Shown: positions 25,868-34,436 of the stretch, one piece after another
How the letters are laid out: each line of letters starts with the position of its first letter
How positions within the stretch are numbered: the first letter of the stretch is position 1
NCBI GenBank assembly: GCA_031430575.1
Contig: JANPBT010000031.1
Coordinates: 1-64,000 of the forward strand
Reading direction: 5' to 3'
From: JANMDS01 sp031430575
Lineage (GTDB): Bacteria > Pseudomonadota > Gammaproteobacteria > Burkholderiales > Casimicrobiaceae
DNA: 64,000 nt
The notes under the pieces: generated by a model
What the model saw: only the letters and a program-made list of their open reading frames with translations
Told to the model about the DNA's origin: nothing
Databases searched by the model: none
Position numbers and translations under genes: made by a program

Positions 25868-26755
25868 ATGAATAACAAGTTTGAATGGACTCTAATTCAA
25901 TCCTTCCTCGCAGCGGTTGAGGCGGGCAGCTTGCTTGGCGCGGCAAAGGCATTAGGCGCGAGCCAGCCTACTGTGGGGCGACATATCGCTGAGCTGGAAG
26001 CACAGCTGAGTACGGTGCTTTTCGAGCGCACGGGGCGTGGCTTGCGCGCGACCGAGGCAGCCATGGCGATTGTTGTAGCAGCGCGCGAAATGGAAGCGCA
26101 CGCGCAGAATCTCGTGCGCACGCTGTCCCGCACTGCGTTAAGTATTGCGGGGACGGTGCGGATCAGTGCGAGTCAATCGGTCGCCTGCGAATTGCTACCC
26201 CCGATCTTAGCGGCGATGCGGGTTGCCTTGCCTCAGATTCAAGTGGAGGTGGTCTCGTCAAATGCGGTGAGTAACTTGCTGCGTCGCGACGCCGATATTG
26301 CGCTGCGTATGGTGAGGCCTAACCAAAGTTCACTAATTGCGCGCAAGGTGGCGGAAGTGAGTATCGGTGCGTACGCCCAAAAAGGTTACTTAAAGCGACA
26401 GGGTACGCCACGCGCACCAGAAGATTTACTTGCGCACGAGCTTATTGGCAATGATACAGACGATACGATTTTGCGCGGCTTTCGAAGTTTTGGTTTCGCT
26501 GCCGAAAAATCGTTGTTTGCGTTGCGTACAGACGATCAAGTGGTGCAGTGGCGGGCCGTGCGCGCCGGGCTTGGTATTGGTTTTATCTCGGATTACATTG
26601 CCAGAAATGATCCAAACGTGCGCCGGGTTTTGCCCGACCTTAAAATTCCGCCACTACCGATTTGGCTTACGGTGCACCGGGAAATTCGTTCAAGCCAAAA
26701 AATCAGGCAGGTTTACGATTTTTTTGGCGATGCGGTGAAGACCGCATTGCAATAA
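25868..26755 (+). CDS. LysR family transcriptional regulator
   Basis: A 295-residue regulator with an N-terminal winged helix-turn-helix (LIQSFLAAVEAGSLLGAAKALGASQPTVGRHIAELEAQL) and a periplasmic-binding-like effector domain starting near residue 90 (GTVRISASQSVACELLPPIL). It is divergent from the SDR-like gene; a dyad at 25846-25859 is the probable binding site. The effector is unknown. Confidence 0.92.
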   Translation: MNNKFEWTLIQSFLAAVEAGSLLGAAKALGASQPTVGRHIAELEAQLSTVLFERTGRGLRATEAAMAIVVAAREMEAHAQNLVRTLSRTALSIAGTVRISASQSVACELLPPILAAMRVALPQIQVEVVSSNAVSNLLRRDADIALRMVRPNQSSLIARKVAEVSIGAYAQKGYLKRQGTPRAPEDLLAHELIGNDTDDTILRGFRSFGFAAEKSLFALRTDDQVVQWRAVRAGLGIGFISDYIARNDPNVRRVLPDLKIPPLPIWLTVHREIRSSQKIRQVYDFFGDAVKTALQ

Positions 26756-26802
26756 CGCGCTATTTTTAGCGATATTGCGCCGCTGGGCTTGCTCACGATA
26801 TC

Positions 26803-26823
26803 TCTACCTGCGGCGCAGATTGA
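26803..26823 (+). repeat. Single dispersed-repeat copy
   Basis: TACCTGCGGCGCAGATTGAGC (core 26808-26818) lies between the LysR stop and the lipoprotein start, 60 bp before the latter. Confidence 0.85.
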
Positions 26824-26881
26824 GCCCTCTTTTAGGCATCAAACTCCAAGACCAATGCGCCAAGCTCGCTACACTTGCAAG

Positions 26882-28519
26882 ATGAGAAAACGATCTAAAT
26901 TTTGGAAATGTGGTGCGGTGGCGTTGGCAATGGTTTTGGGGGGCTGCGTAAGTATGTCGCCGCCCGCGTCTGAGATACCCGAGCAGAAATCGCAATGGCT
27001 TGAAATCACCGAAATCTGTGCCGCAGGGTCGACCTCGCCAGCGCAGAAATTTTGCCCGCCACCGATCGCGCGCGAGACCCGAGCGGCCTGGGTCGCCACG
27101 GTTGCCAATATTGATTGGCCGTCGCGCAGCGATCTAACGCAGCCCGAGCAAGTGGCTGAAATTACGCGTATCGTTGATCGTGCTGCCGCGCTCAAGCTTA
27201 ATATGCTGGTCTTGCAAGTGCGACCGGCGGGAGACGCGATGTACCGCTCTGCGCTTGAGCCGTGGTCAGAGTTTTTGACCGGCGCGCAGGGGCGTGCGCC
27301 ATCGAGCGACCCGACGTATGATCCGCTTCAGGAGTGGATCAACCAAGCGCATCGCCGCGGGATCGCGCTGCATGCGTGGTTCAACCCTTACCGCGCCCGC
27401 CACCCTTCTGCAAAATCGCCCCTTGATGCGAGCCACATCGCGGTGCGTAAGCCAAGTGCGGTGCAAGCCTATAGCGATATGCTGTGGATGGACCCTGCGC
27501 ACCCCGATGCAAGTGAGCATAGCTTGGCGGTGATCGAAGATGTGGTGCGGCGCTACGATATTGATGGCGTACATATCGATGATTATTTTTATCCATACCC
27601 AGTGACCGATACTGATGCCGCCGGTAAAAAAAGCGAGCGTATGTTCCCCGACGATGGACAGTGGAATGCTTATCTCGCGCAAGGTGGGAAGCTTGCGCGC
27701 GCGGATTGGCGGCGCTCGCACGTCGATGATTTTGTGAGGCGACTTTATGCGCGTGTTCATCTAGCAAAGCCATGGGTGCAAGTGGGGATCAGCCCATTTG
27801 GCGTGGGTAAGCCAGATCGTCGGCCTGCGGGCATCTCAGGCTTTAGCCAATATGATTCACTTTACGCAGATGTTGAGAAGTGGCTCGAGAATGGGTGGCT
27901 TGATTATCTCGCGCCGCAGCTTTACTGGCCCATCGCCCAACCGGGACAATCGTTCCCGACGTTGCTTCAGTATTGGATTTCGCAAAATCCGATTAAACGT
28001 CACATCTGGCCTGGCTTGTATACGAGCCGCATCTTGCCTGCAACGGGTACAACGCCCTGGCCTGCCGACGAAATTAGTGAGCAACTTAAACTACTTCGCC
28101 AGCAAGGAGCGCTCGCCAGCGGCCATATTCACTTCAGTATGAAATCGGTGATGGAGGCTGGGCGTGAAGGCATGTTGGGCGCGGCGTTTTTAAGCGGCGC
28201 GATCCCGCCGGCAACGCCGTGGCTGGGCGCTGCGCCGCCGAGAGAAATCAAAATTGAAATTAATGCAAGCCGCACACAACCCGCAGGCACTGCCTTTGTG
28301 ATGAAGTTCCCGTTTTCACCAGCAACTACGGAGTCTGCGTATATTTTCGTACAGCAGCAAGGCGGGGCAAACAGCGCTTCGCTCAGCCCGCCGCTGGTGT
28401 CTGACGCTGCCTTTGAATACACGATTGGGGATAACAACGAGACTAAAGCAATTGCATTTACACCGATTAGCCGCACCGGAATCGCCGGCCGGGCGCGCGT
28501 TTTTACTCGGGGAAATTAA
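26882..28519 (+). CDS. GHL10-family glycoside hydrolase-like lipoprotein
   Basis: A 545-residue lipoprotein. The start at 26882 gives a proper signal and lipobox (GAVALAMVLGGC); longer in-frame readings are rejected. The catalytic-like (beta/alpha)8 domain of the GHL10 (DUF187) family is clear: RAAWVATVANIDWPS, KLNMLVLQVRPAGDAMY, GIALHAWFNPYRA, DIDGVHIDDYFYPYP, VQVGISPFG and WLDYLAPQLYWP. An Ig/FN3-like tail follows. Relatives such as YngK are thought to act on cell-wall or other glycans. A degenerate repeat (27016-27026) encodes CAAG near the N-terminus. It overlaps the opposite-strand oxidoreductase gene by 4 bp. Confidence 0.88.
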   Translation: MRKRSKFWKCGAVALAMVLGGCVSMSPPASEIPEQKSQWLEITEICAAGSTSPAQKFCPPPIARETRAAWVATVANIDWPSRSDLTQPEQVAEITRIVDRAAALKLNMLVLQVRPAGDAMYRSALEPWSEFLTGAQGRAPSSDPTYDPLQEWINQAHRRGIALHAWFNPYRARHPSAKSPLDASHIAVRKPSAVQAYSDMLWMDPAHPDASEHSLAVIEDVVRRYDIDGVHIDDYFYPYPVTDTDAAGKKSERMFPDDGQWNAYLAQGGKLARADWRRSHVDDFVRRLYARVHLAKPWVQVGISPFGVGKPDRRPAGISGFSQYDSLYADVEKWLENGWLDYLAPQLYWPIAQPGQSFPTLLQYWISQNPIKRHIWPGLYTSRILPATGTTPWPADEISEQLKLLRQQGALASGHIHFSMKSVMEAGREGMLGAAFLSGAIPPATPWLGAAPPREIKIEINASRTQPAGTAFVMKFPFSPATTESAYIFVQQQGGANSASLSPPLVSDAAFEYTIGDNNETKAIAFTPISRTGIAGRARVFTRGN

Positions 28520-29685
28520 GCCCGCGGTGCGAGCACGACATCGCTTTGCACGCGATGTGATTGCAAAAGTGCGAGGCATGCTGCGAGCGTGTCTTGCCCC
28601 CATTTTCCATCGTGCAGCGTGGGCGCGCCGTTGCGTATGGCTGTGAGCACTTCATCGATCACGCCACTGCGCGATACCTGCGGCGCAGAAATGGGCTGAA
28701 ATGTCTCGCCTATATCGGAATAGATAGTGAGTCCCGTTGGCGCAATTCGCAATGCGCCGTGTGTACAAGAGACGATTACAGGGCCAAAGTGCTCGCTGAA
28801 TTCCGTGCGTTCGCGTTTGCTTGCGTAATGTGCGCCGCCGTAAGTGACCTCCGCTTTGCGTTGCGATTCTGTAGTGCCAGCAGTGTTTTGGTTAAGCCGT
28901 TGTTTCGCCTGCCCAGTGTTTGATTGGGCTTTGCGCAAACCGAGCTCGCTAACCTGATCACACCAGACATCGGAATCAAACATCCCGTAGCCGCTATAGG
29001 TGATCGTTGCGAATGCACTGTTTTCAAACCATAGTAAGGCACTGTATGCACCTTCGGTCGGGCGGTGAGGATCCCATGCACCCATTGCCGCGCGCACTCG
29101 CGTAATCGGCGCGCCCGCGAGCAGTCGAACAATATCAATCTGATGCGCCGCTTGGCTATAGACAACGCCGCCACCGTCTTGCGTGCGCAGCTCTTCCGGG
29201 CGACGAAAGCGGTATAGAAAATCGGTGTAATTCAAGGCTTGAATCATTTGCACCGCGCCCAACGCGCCAGCTTCCAAAATCGCTCGCGCTTCTTGATAGG
29301 GTGCATCAAAACTATGACTGTGGCCGACGATCAGCCGCTTACCGGCGGCGGCGCAGGCGGCGGTCATGGTCGCGCAGTCATCGACAGTCAACGCCATCGG
29401 TTTCTCAACGAGCACATGCTTACCGTGCGCAGCAGCCCGTTGGCAATGGTCCAAGTGCATTTGATGCGGAGAAGCGATATAGACGCACTCCACGTTTGTA
29501 TCGCTGACTAAACCATCCACTGTTGAATAACTCGGAGCTGAAAAGTCTTTTTCAAATTGCGCACGCGCCTCTGGCCGGAGGTCGCACGCCGCGACGATCT
29601 GCACCCGCGCATCTTGCATAAACGATGGCAACATCAACGTAAATGCGCGCCCGAGCCCGATCACACCGATGCGTAGTGGCTGCAC
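28516..29685 (-). CDS. Gfo/Idh/MocA oxidoreductase, phthalate dihydrodiol dehydrogenase-like
   Basis: A 389-residue NAD(P)-dependent dehydrogenase with Rossmann loop IGVIGLGRAFTLMLP and the family motif VLVEKPMAL. It is last in a four-gene operon with a Rieske oxygenase, its reductase and a dihydroxyphthalate decarboxylase homologue. In that setting it corresponds to Pht4/OphB, which rearomatises cis-4,5-dihydro-4,5-dihydroxyphthalate to 4,5-dihydroxyphthalate. The individual function is inferred from the operon. The repeat (core 28678-28688) encodes SAPQV near the C-terminus. One base separates it from the upstream stop. Confidence 0.78.
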   Translation of the reverse strand: MQPLRIGVIGLGRAFTLMLPSFMQDARVQIVAACDLRPEARAQFEKDFSAPSYSTVDGLVSDTNVECVYIASPHQMHLDHCQRAAAHGKHVLVEKPMALTVDDCATMTAACAAAGKRLIVGHSHSFDAPYQEARAILEAGALGAVQMIQALNYTDFLYRFRRPEELRTQDGGGVVYSQAAHQIDIVRLLAGAPITRVRAAMGAWDPHRPTEGAYSALLWFENSAFATITYSGYGMFDSDVWCDQVSELGLRKAQSNTGQAKQRLNQNTAGTTESQRKAEVTYGGAHYASKRERTEFSEHFGPVIVSCTHGALRIAPTGLTIYSDIGETFQPISAPQVSRSGVIDEVLTAIRNGAPTLHDGKWGQDTLAACLALLQSHRVQSDVVLAPRA

Positions 29686-29686
29686 G

Positions 29687-30649
29687 TTACAAATCTAAAG
29701 TGAGCAAATCAGACTTTGCGCGGGAAACGCAAATCATAATCTGCGACGCAAACTCTTCAGGTAACAGCACGAAATCTCGATGCTCGGCCTCGCCCGCGAC
29801 GAGCGTGGTGCGGCAAGTGCCGCAACTCCCGCTTTCACAGGACGATGCGATCTCGCAACCGTTCGCGCGTAACGCCGATAAGATGCTCATGCCAACGGGC
29901 ACATCAATGGTGAGGCCACGCTTGGCAAGCTTGACTTTGAAGGCATGATCGTCTGCGCGGGCGGTATTGCCATCAATAAAGCTCTCGAAATGTACGCTGC
30001 CCATGGGCCAATGGCCTGTCATATCGCGCACATCGTCCATCAAGCGGCGCGGACCGCAGCAGTAGATCTGCGCGCTGGTTGGCGACTCAAGCGCTGGCCA
30101 TAAATCGTACGCGTTGGAAGGTTCGCCATCATCGTGATGAATGTGAATATTTGTGGCGTTAGCGTGCGCATCTAACACGTCGTAAAAAGCAGTTTCTTCG
30201 CGATTGCGCGTGAGATAGATCAATGACCATTGCGCACTTGAATCATTCGCGCTGAGGGTGTCGATCATAGACAGAATCGGTGTGATTCCGATGCCACCGG
30301 CGATGAAGAGATAACCGCCGAGAGAGGGCATCAACGCGAAGGCATTTTCAGGTGGTGCGCAGTGGACGATTGCGCCAACCGTCAGCTCATCAATCATGCT
30401 GCGCGAGCCACCGTTTCCGTGCGCCTCGCGCTTGACGGAAATATCGTAGTGATTAGAGCGCGTTGCCGCGTTATTGATGGAATACTTGCGTGCAACACCG
30501 CTGGGCGTTTGCACCTGAAGGTGCGCGCCCGGCGTGAAGCTGGGTAGTTCGCCGCGATCAAGTGCGGCGAGCGTGAAAGTAACGATATCGGCCGTTTGTC
30601 GCTCTATCGCGGTCACTTGCAAAGGCAATAAAAATTGATTTACTTGCAT
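29687..30649 (-). CDS. Phthalate dioxygenase-type reductase (FNR + 2Fe-2S)
   Basis: A 320-residue class IA oxygenase reductase: an FMN/FAD-binding domain (ARKYSINNAAT), an NAD-binding domain (LFIAGGIGITPILSMI) and a C-terminal plant-type ferredoxin domain with SSCESGSCGTCRTTL and a later MICVSRA cysteine. This order is that of phthalate dioxygenase reductase (Pht2/OphA1) and vanillate demethylase reductase. It passes electrons from NADH to the Rieske oxygenase of the same operon. The ATG at 30649 overlaps the upstream TGA by one base (TGATG). Confidence 0.88.
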   Translation of the reverse strand: MQVNQFLLPLQVTAIERQTADIVTFTLAALDRGELPSFTPGAHLQVQTPSGVARKYSINNAATRSNHYDISVKREAHGNGGSRSMIDELTVGAIVHCAPPENAFALMPSLGGYLFIAGGIGITPILSMIDTLSANDSSAQWSLIYLTRNREETAFYDVLDAHANATNIHIHHDDGEPSNAYDLWPALESPTSAQIYCCGPRRLMDDVRDMTGHWPMGSVHFESFIDGNTARADDHAFKVKLAKRGLTIDVPVGMSILSALRANGCEIASSCESGSCGTCRTTLVAGEAEHRDFVLLPEEFASQIMICVSRAKSDLLTLDL

Positions 30650-31635
30650 CAAATTTTGTATGATTCATAGGTGGACGGGTGAAACACTTCATCAACAGTG
30701 AGGCGGCGCGCTGAGAGTGCTTGCGCGTGGTGATGCTCTAAAAATGCCTCGAGTGTTTTGGTGTTGTTCGCAACGCCGTAGGACCAATAATCTTCCCCCA
30801 TCAACGCCTTGGCGCTCGCCAATTGCTCCTCAACGAAAGGCAGCATCACCTTGGTCGCCGAGGTATCGTTCAATTGCTCGGTTGCGATGCGTTTTGATTC
30901 GTTAAAGGCCTTAAATAGCGCCGCAGGTAGCCACGGATGCGCCGCCGCGAGCGACTTGCGCAGGCCAACCACATGCATGATGGGGAAAATACCCGTGCGC
31001 GCGAAATAGGCTTTGGCCTCAGCGGTGGGGTCGTCAAAAAGCCAGCGCACATTTGGGTTTCGGCGAGCAGATTCGCTCGGCGGGCGCGGGGCTATGAAGC
31101 CATCAATTTCGCCCGCAGCCAGCAAATCAGAAATGGTGCGGTCAGTTTCGTCTTCAATGCGAATTTCGGCAGGTAAATCTAGGGCTATTTTTTCGGCCCG
31201 GCCCGGCACGTCGATGCCGCCGCGAACCCACTGAATATCGCGCGGATGCACGCCATACTCCGAGAGCAAGAGCGCGCGCGCCCAAACATTTGCCGTAAGT
31301 TGATATTCAGGAATGCCGATGCGCTTGCCGATCAAATCCTGGGGTCGCGCGATGCGATCCCGGCGTGCCCAAAGGGCGGTATGGCGAAATGCGCGTGATA
31401 AAAAAACTGGAATCGCGATGTAAGGGCAATCGCCGCGCGCATGCTTGATGAGATAGCTGGAAAACGAAAGCTCGCTAACGTCAAACGCGCTTTGCCGCAT
31501 CGCGCGAAAGAACATCTCTTCTGGCGAGAGCGTCATGCAAATTGGTGATACACCATCAATTTTGACTCGGCCATCGATGAGCGGGCGCGTGCGGTCATAG
31601 TCGCCGCAAGCAATGGAAAGGGTGAGGGGATTCAT
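30649..31635 (-). CDS. 4,5-dihydroxyphthalate decarboxylase homologue
   Basis: A 328-residue protein resembling Pht5/OphC, which removes one carboxylate from 4,5-dihydroxyphthalate to give protocatechuate and shares a periplasmic-binding-protein-like fold but is cytoplasmic. Recognisable text: LSIACGDYDRTRPLIDGRV at the N-terminus, the middle VGLRKSLAAAHPWLP and a terminal VDEVFHPSTYESYKI. The start at 31635 overlaps the oxygenase stop (ATGA). A degenerate repeat copy (30916-30926) lies inside. Such proteins are often misannotated as ABC substrate-binding proteins; there is no signal peptide here. Confidence 0.78.
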   Translation of the reverse strand: MNPLTLSIACGDYDRTRPLIDGRVKIDGVSPICMTLSPEEMFFRAMRQSAFDVSELSFSSYLIKHARGDCPYIAIPVFLSRAFRHTALWARRDRIARPQDLIGKRIGIPEYQLTANVWARALLLSEYGVHPRDIQWVRGGIDVPGRAEKIALDLPAEIRIEDETDRTISDLLAAGEIDGFIAPRPPSESARRNPNVRWLFDDPTAEAKAYFARTGIFPIMHVVGLRKSLAAAHPWLPAALFKAFNESKRIATEQLNDTSATKVMLPFVEEQLASAKALMGEDYWSYGVANNTKTLEAFLEHHHAQALSARRLTVDEVFHPSTYESYKI

Positions 31636-32966
31636 GCGTCGCCTTTGGTGAGATCGCTTTGATCGATCATCGGATTTTCTGCACCCTTCCAAACGTAACC
31701 CGGAAGGGTTTCGCGCCAATCTGCGCCTTTAGGCATCATGGTTTGGAATGCAAATACCTGCGGCGCAACTTTATCGTCGCCAGTGCCGATGGCAGGTTGC
31801 CCGCTTTCAAAAGTGGCAAGCGCATCGAGCATGCAGCGGCGAAACTCGACGATGGCAAGATCGCTCGCGCCTAATCGCTCTTCGGCGCGATTGGCAATGG
31901 CGCCCATCGTGATCCACATCGCAATATCTTGGTTGGGAAAGCCGCTGATTCCAGTGAAGTTGCCCGCTTTCATCGCGGCACGATCTTGCCAAAAGTGATT
32001 ATCGCGATTGCGTAATGGACGATACTGCGCATCTAAATCTTCACCGACGGTTTGCTTTAGAAAAGTGCGCCATGTGGCGGTGTCTGGCGTTTGCTCTGGG
32101 TGACCCCACGCGATGAAATAAAACGCGGTGTGGGTATCGTCGATTGGCACGTTGACATTTGCCACGTTATACATATCATTAGGTGGAATCAGCACCGTGC
32201 TCGGGGCGACAAAAACACTCGCACGCACATAATCTTGAATCGCCGAATTTTGAATCGGCCTGCGAATCGCGGCGTAGCGAAAGCCGTAGCCGGTGCGCTG
32301 CACTTGCAGGCGCGGTGCTTTGTCAGTCGACGGGCGAAGCCAGAGCGTATCGGTAGCGCCTGCGCTAATGCCCCGTGCGGGGACGAAATCAGAGCTGTGT
32401 AAGCTCGAGCTATGCGCGGAATCAATTGCGCCCTCTAGCACCTGAGCCCAATTGCAATCGACGATAACTTTAGCAATGCTCACGTGTACGGCTGCATGCG
32501 GCGCCCATTGCGGCGGCGTGAATTCAGGCGCAGGTTGCGCGCTGCCGATGCGTGCACCGAGATATGCCCAAACGATGCCGCCCCACTCTTTGGCGGGATA
32601 CGCCAGATGCTTCACTTTCTCGCATAATCCAGAGGCTGCAGGCTCGGAGACCATTTCGATAACGTTGCCCAGCACATCCATCTTCCAGCCATGATAGAGG
32701 CAGCGCAGCCCACCGTTTTCGTTGCGCCCAAAAACGAGCGAAGCGCGTCGATGCGGGCAATATTCGTCCATCACGCCCACGCGCCCGTGGGTATCGCGGA
32801 ATACCACTAAATCTTCGCCGAGCACGCGCGCTTTTTTGGGTGTGCCATCGGGCTGCGCCACTTCTTCGATCAAGCAAATCGGTAACCAATGCGCGCGCAT
32901 CAACGCCCCCATTGGGGCGTTGCCTTCGATGCGGCAAAGGCGTTCGTTTTCGACCTGCGTTAGCAT
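31632..32966 (-). CDS. Rieske oxygenase, phthalate 4,5-dioxygenase-like
   Basis: A 444-residue ring-hydroxylating oxygenase. The N-terminal Rieske centre is DEYCPHRRASL..GLRCLYHGWKMD, and the mononuclear iron site is EGAIDSAHSSSLHSS. The N-terminus (PMGALMRAHWLPICL) and length match phthalate dioxygenase oxygenase (Pht3/OphA2), a type with no small subunit. With the reductase downstream it would attack phthalate or a similar aromatic acid to give the cis-4,5-dihydrodiol. First gene of the operon; the repeat (31758-31768) encodes VAPQV. The actual substrate needs biochemical proof. Confidence 0.85.
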   Translation of the reverse strand: MLTQVENERLCRIEGNAPMGALMRAHWLPICLIEEVAQPDGTPKKARVLGEDLVVFRDTHGRVGVMDEYCPHRRASLVFGRNENGGLRCLYHGWKMDVLGNVIEMVSEPAASGLCEKVKHLAYPAKEWGGIVWAYLGARIGSAQPAPEFTPPQWAPHAAVHVSIAKVIVDCNWAQVLEGAIDSAHSSSLHSSDFVPARGISAGATDTLWLRPSTDKAPRLQVQRTGYGFRYAAIRRPIQNSAIQDYVRASVFVAPSTVLIPPNDMYNVANVNVPIDDTHTAFYFIAWGHPEQTPDTATWRTFLKQTVGEDLDAQYRPLRNRDNHFWQDRAAMKAGNFTGISGFPNQDIAMWITMGAIANRAEERLGASDLAIVEFRRCMLDALATFESGQPAIGTGDDKVAPQVFAFQTMMPKGADWRETLPGYVWKGAENPMIDQSDLTKGDA

Positions 32967-33101
32967 GAGGTTCGTTGTGGATTAAAGACTTATTCGATTT
33001 TACGGAGCGCGTTTTGTGTGGGCACTACGCGGTTTCGTTTTAGTTGCAACGCGAATTCTTCGATAAAAGCATTGATACCTGCGGCGCAGTTTTGACGCAA
33101 A
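32967..33101 (-). other. Leader region of the aromatic-acid operon with repeat copy
   Basis: Contains one dispersed repeat (core 33079-33089). On the minus strand an open frame across it ends in NAFIEEFALQLKRNRVVPTQ and a stop at 32990. It looks coding but has no credible start of its own and overlaps the end of lpxH, so it may be a remnant of an older gene. I see no clear promoter. Confidence 0.3.
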
Positions 33102-33830
33102 TTAAGGCCATGGGCGATGCTGCAGCGCGCTTCCATTCCAATGGGTGTAACCGCTGCCGCCTTGCCAGTCATCGAGCACGTGTCGCGTGCAGGTGCGACC
33201 ATCGACGTCGTGGGTATGGGTTGCGGGGCGATGGGTATGGCCGTGGATCATGAAGCTCACGCCGGTGGCGCGAAACAATGCTTGCACCGCGGCTTCGTTG
33301 ACATCCATGATGGCATCAGATTTTTCGACTTTTCCAGTGCGACTGCCTTCTTGCAGCTTGGCTGCCATTGCCATGCGGGCGGGGAAGGGCTGAGCGCGCA
33401 TCTGGGCGCACCAGCTCAAATTGCGGGTCATCGTTGCGCGCAGATGCTGATAGGCCACATCATCGGTGCAAAGTTCGTCGCCATGCAGCAGCAGCACGCG
33501 CTGGTTGTTGAGATGCAGGGTGACCTGCGCAGGCAATAAAACTGCGCCGCAGGTATTGGCAAATTGCTCGCGCAGCATGAAATCACGGTTGCCACTGAGT
33601 AAATAAGTGGGAATACCTGCGGCGCAGAATTGAGCGATTTCAGCGCTCACGCGGCGCGCGTGGGGATCGTGATCGATTTGATCATCACCCAGCCACGCAT
33701 CAAAAATATCACCGAGTAAAAATAAGGCGTCGGCATTGCGCGCAGGGCCTGCAAGTAAGCGCATGAGTCGCTCGGTATATTGCGGTTCGCTCGGGGAGAG
33801 ATGGAGATCGGAGATAAATATGGCGTTCAT
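33102..33830 (-). CDS. lpxH: UDP-2,3-diacylglucosamine diphosphatase
   Basis: A 242-residue calcineurin-like metallophosphoesterase. Motifs: FISDLHLS, LGDIFDAWLGDD, SGNRDFML, LLHGDELCTDD and a C-terminal IHGHTHRPATH. These are the LpxH signatures; it cleaves UDP-2,3-diacylglucosamine to lipid X in lipid A synthesis at the inner membrane. Two repeat copies lie inside, in opposite orientation and only 66 bp apart: core 33542-33552 encodes NTCGA and core 33618-33628 encodes CAAGI. A third lies just past the stop. Start chosen by homology to MNAIFISDLHL. Confidence 0.95.
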   Translation of the reverse strand: MNAIFISDLHLSPSEPQYTERLMRLLAGPARNADALFLLGDIFDAWLGDDQIDHDPHARRVSAEIAQFCAAGIPTYLLSGNRDFMLREQFANTCGAVLLPAQVTLHLNNQRVLLLHGDELCTDDVAYQHLRATMTRNLSWCAQMRAQPFPARMAMAAKLQEGSRTGKVEKSDAIMDVNEAAVQALFRATGVSFMIHGHTHRPATHTHDVDGRTCTRHVLDDWQGGSGYTHWNGSALQHRPWP

Positions 33831-33872
33831 AGCGTAATGATAGAGTAGTCGCCCGCAGCTTCGGCGCATATT

Positions 33873-33900
33873 AAAAAAGGCGCTGAACGCGCCTTTTTTT
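33873..33900 (-). terminator. Rho-independent terminator
   Basis: AAAAAAGGCGC-TGAAC-GCGCCTTTTTTT forms a GC stem flanked by A and T runs, usable in both directions. It lies 27 bp beyond the ppiB stop and 43 bp before lpxH, so it ends the TPR-ppiB operon. Confidence 0.85.
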
Positions 33901-33926
33901 CAAATGAGACTAACCCGATTTGGCAG

Positions 33927-34436
33927 CTAAGCAATGGTCGCGGTGTTGATCAATACGTCTTCCACAGGCACATCGCCGTGGCCGCCGAACGTGCGGGTGG
34001 CTACTTTTCTGATGGCATCAACGACATCCATGCCAGAGCTCACTTTGCCAAATACAACATAGCCCCACGCGTTGCCTTGCGGGGCTTGGAAATTGAGAAA
34101 GTCGTTGTCAACAACATTAACAAAAAATTGAGAAGACGCGGAGTGCGGATCGCTGGTGCGCGCCATCGCAACGGTGCCGCGATTGTTTTTCAGACCCGCT
34201 TTGCTCGTGGCTTCGCCTTCATGGGCAATCGTAGCCCGCGTTGCCTTCTGCTTCATGCCTGGCGTCATGCCACCGCCTTGAACCATGAAGTTTGGAATGA
34301 CGCGGTGAAAAATTGTGCCGTCGTAGTGCCCGTCACGTACGTATTGCAGAAAATTTGCAGCGCTTACGGGCGCGTTGGTCTCGTCGATATCAAGCGTGAC
34401 GAGACCGTGAGTGGTATTGAGATTGACAGTTGCCAT
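33927..34436 (-). CDS. ppiB: Cytoplasmic peptidyl-prolyl cis-trans isomerase (cyclophilin B)
   Basis: A 169-residue cyclophilin without signal peptide. Active-site motifs: TIFHRVIPNFMVQGG, SASSQFFVNVVDND and VFGKVSSGMDVVD. It catalyses prolyl isomerisation in the cytoplasm. Its ATG overlaps the TAA of the periplasmic paralogue by one base (TAATG), showing translational coupling. Last gene of a four-gene operon, followed by a strong terminator. Confidence 0.93.
   Translation of the reverse strand: MATVNLNTTHGLVTLDIDETNAPVSAANFLQYVRDGHYDGTIFHRVIPNFMVQGGGMTPGMKQKATRATIAHEGEATSKAGLKNNRGTVAMARTSDPHSASSQFFVNVVDNDFLNFQAPQGNAWGYVVFGKVSSGMDVVDAIRKVATRTFGGHGDVPVEDVLINTATIA

Noticed and set aside
30649..31635. 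ABC transporter substrate-binding protein call for the Pht5-like gene
   Set aside because: No signal peptide and no transporter neighbours; its operon context and sequence fit a dihydroxyphthalate decarboxylase.
32990..33202. 70-codon minus-strand frame across the lpxH end and the repeat
   Set aside because: The tail looks coding, but the frame overlaps lpxH out of frame and lacks a start signal; kept only as a possible remnant.
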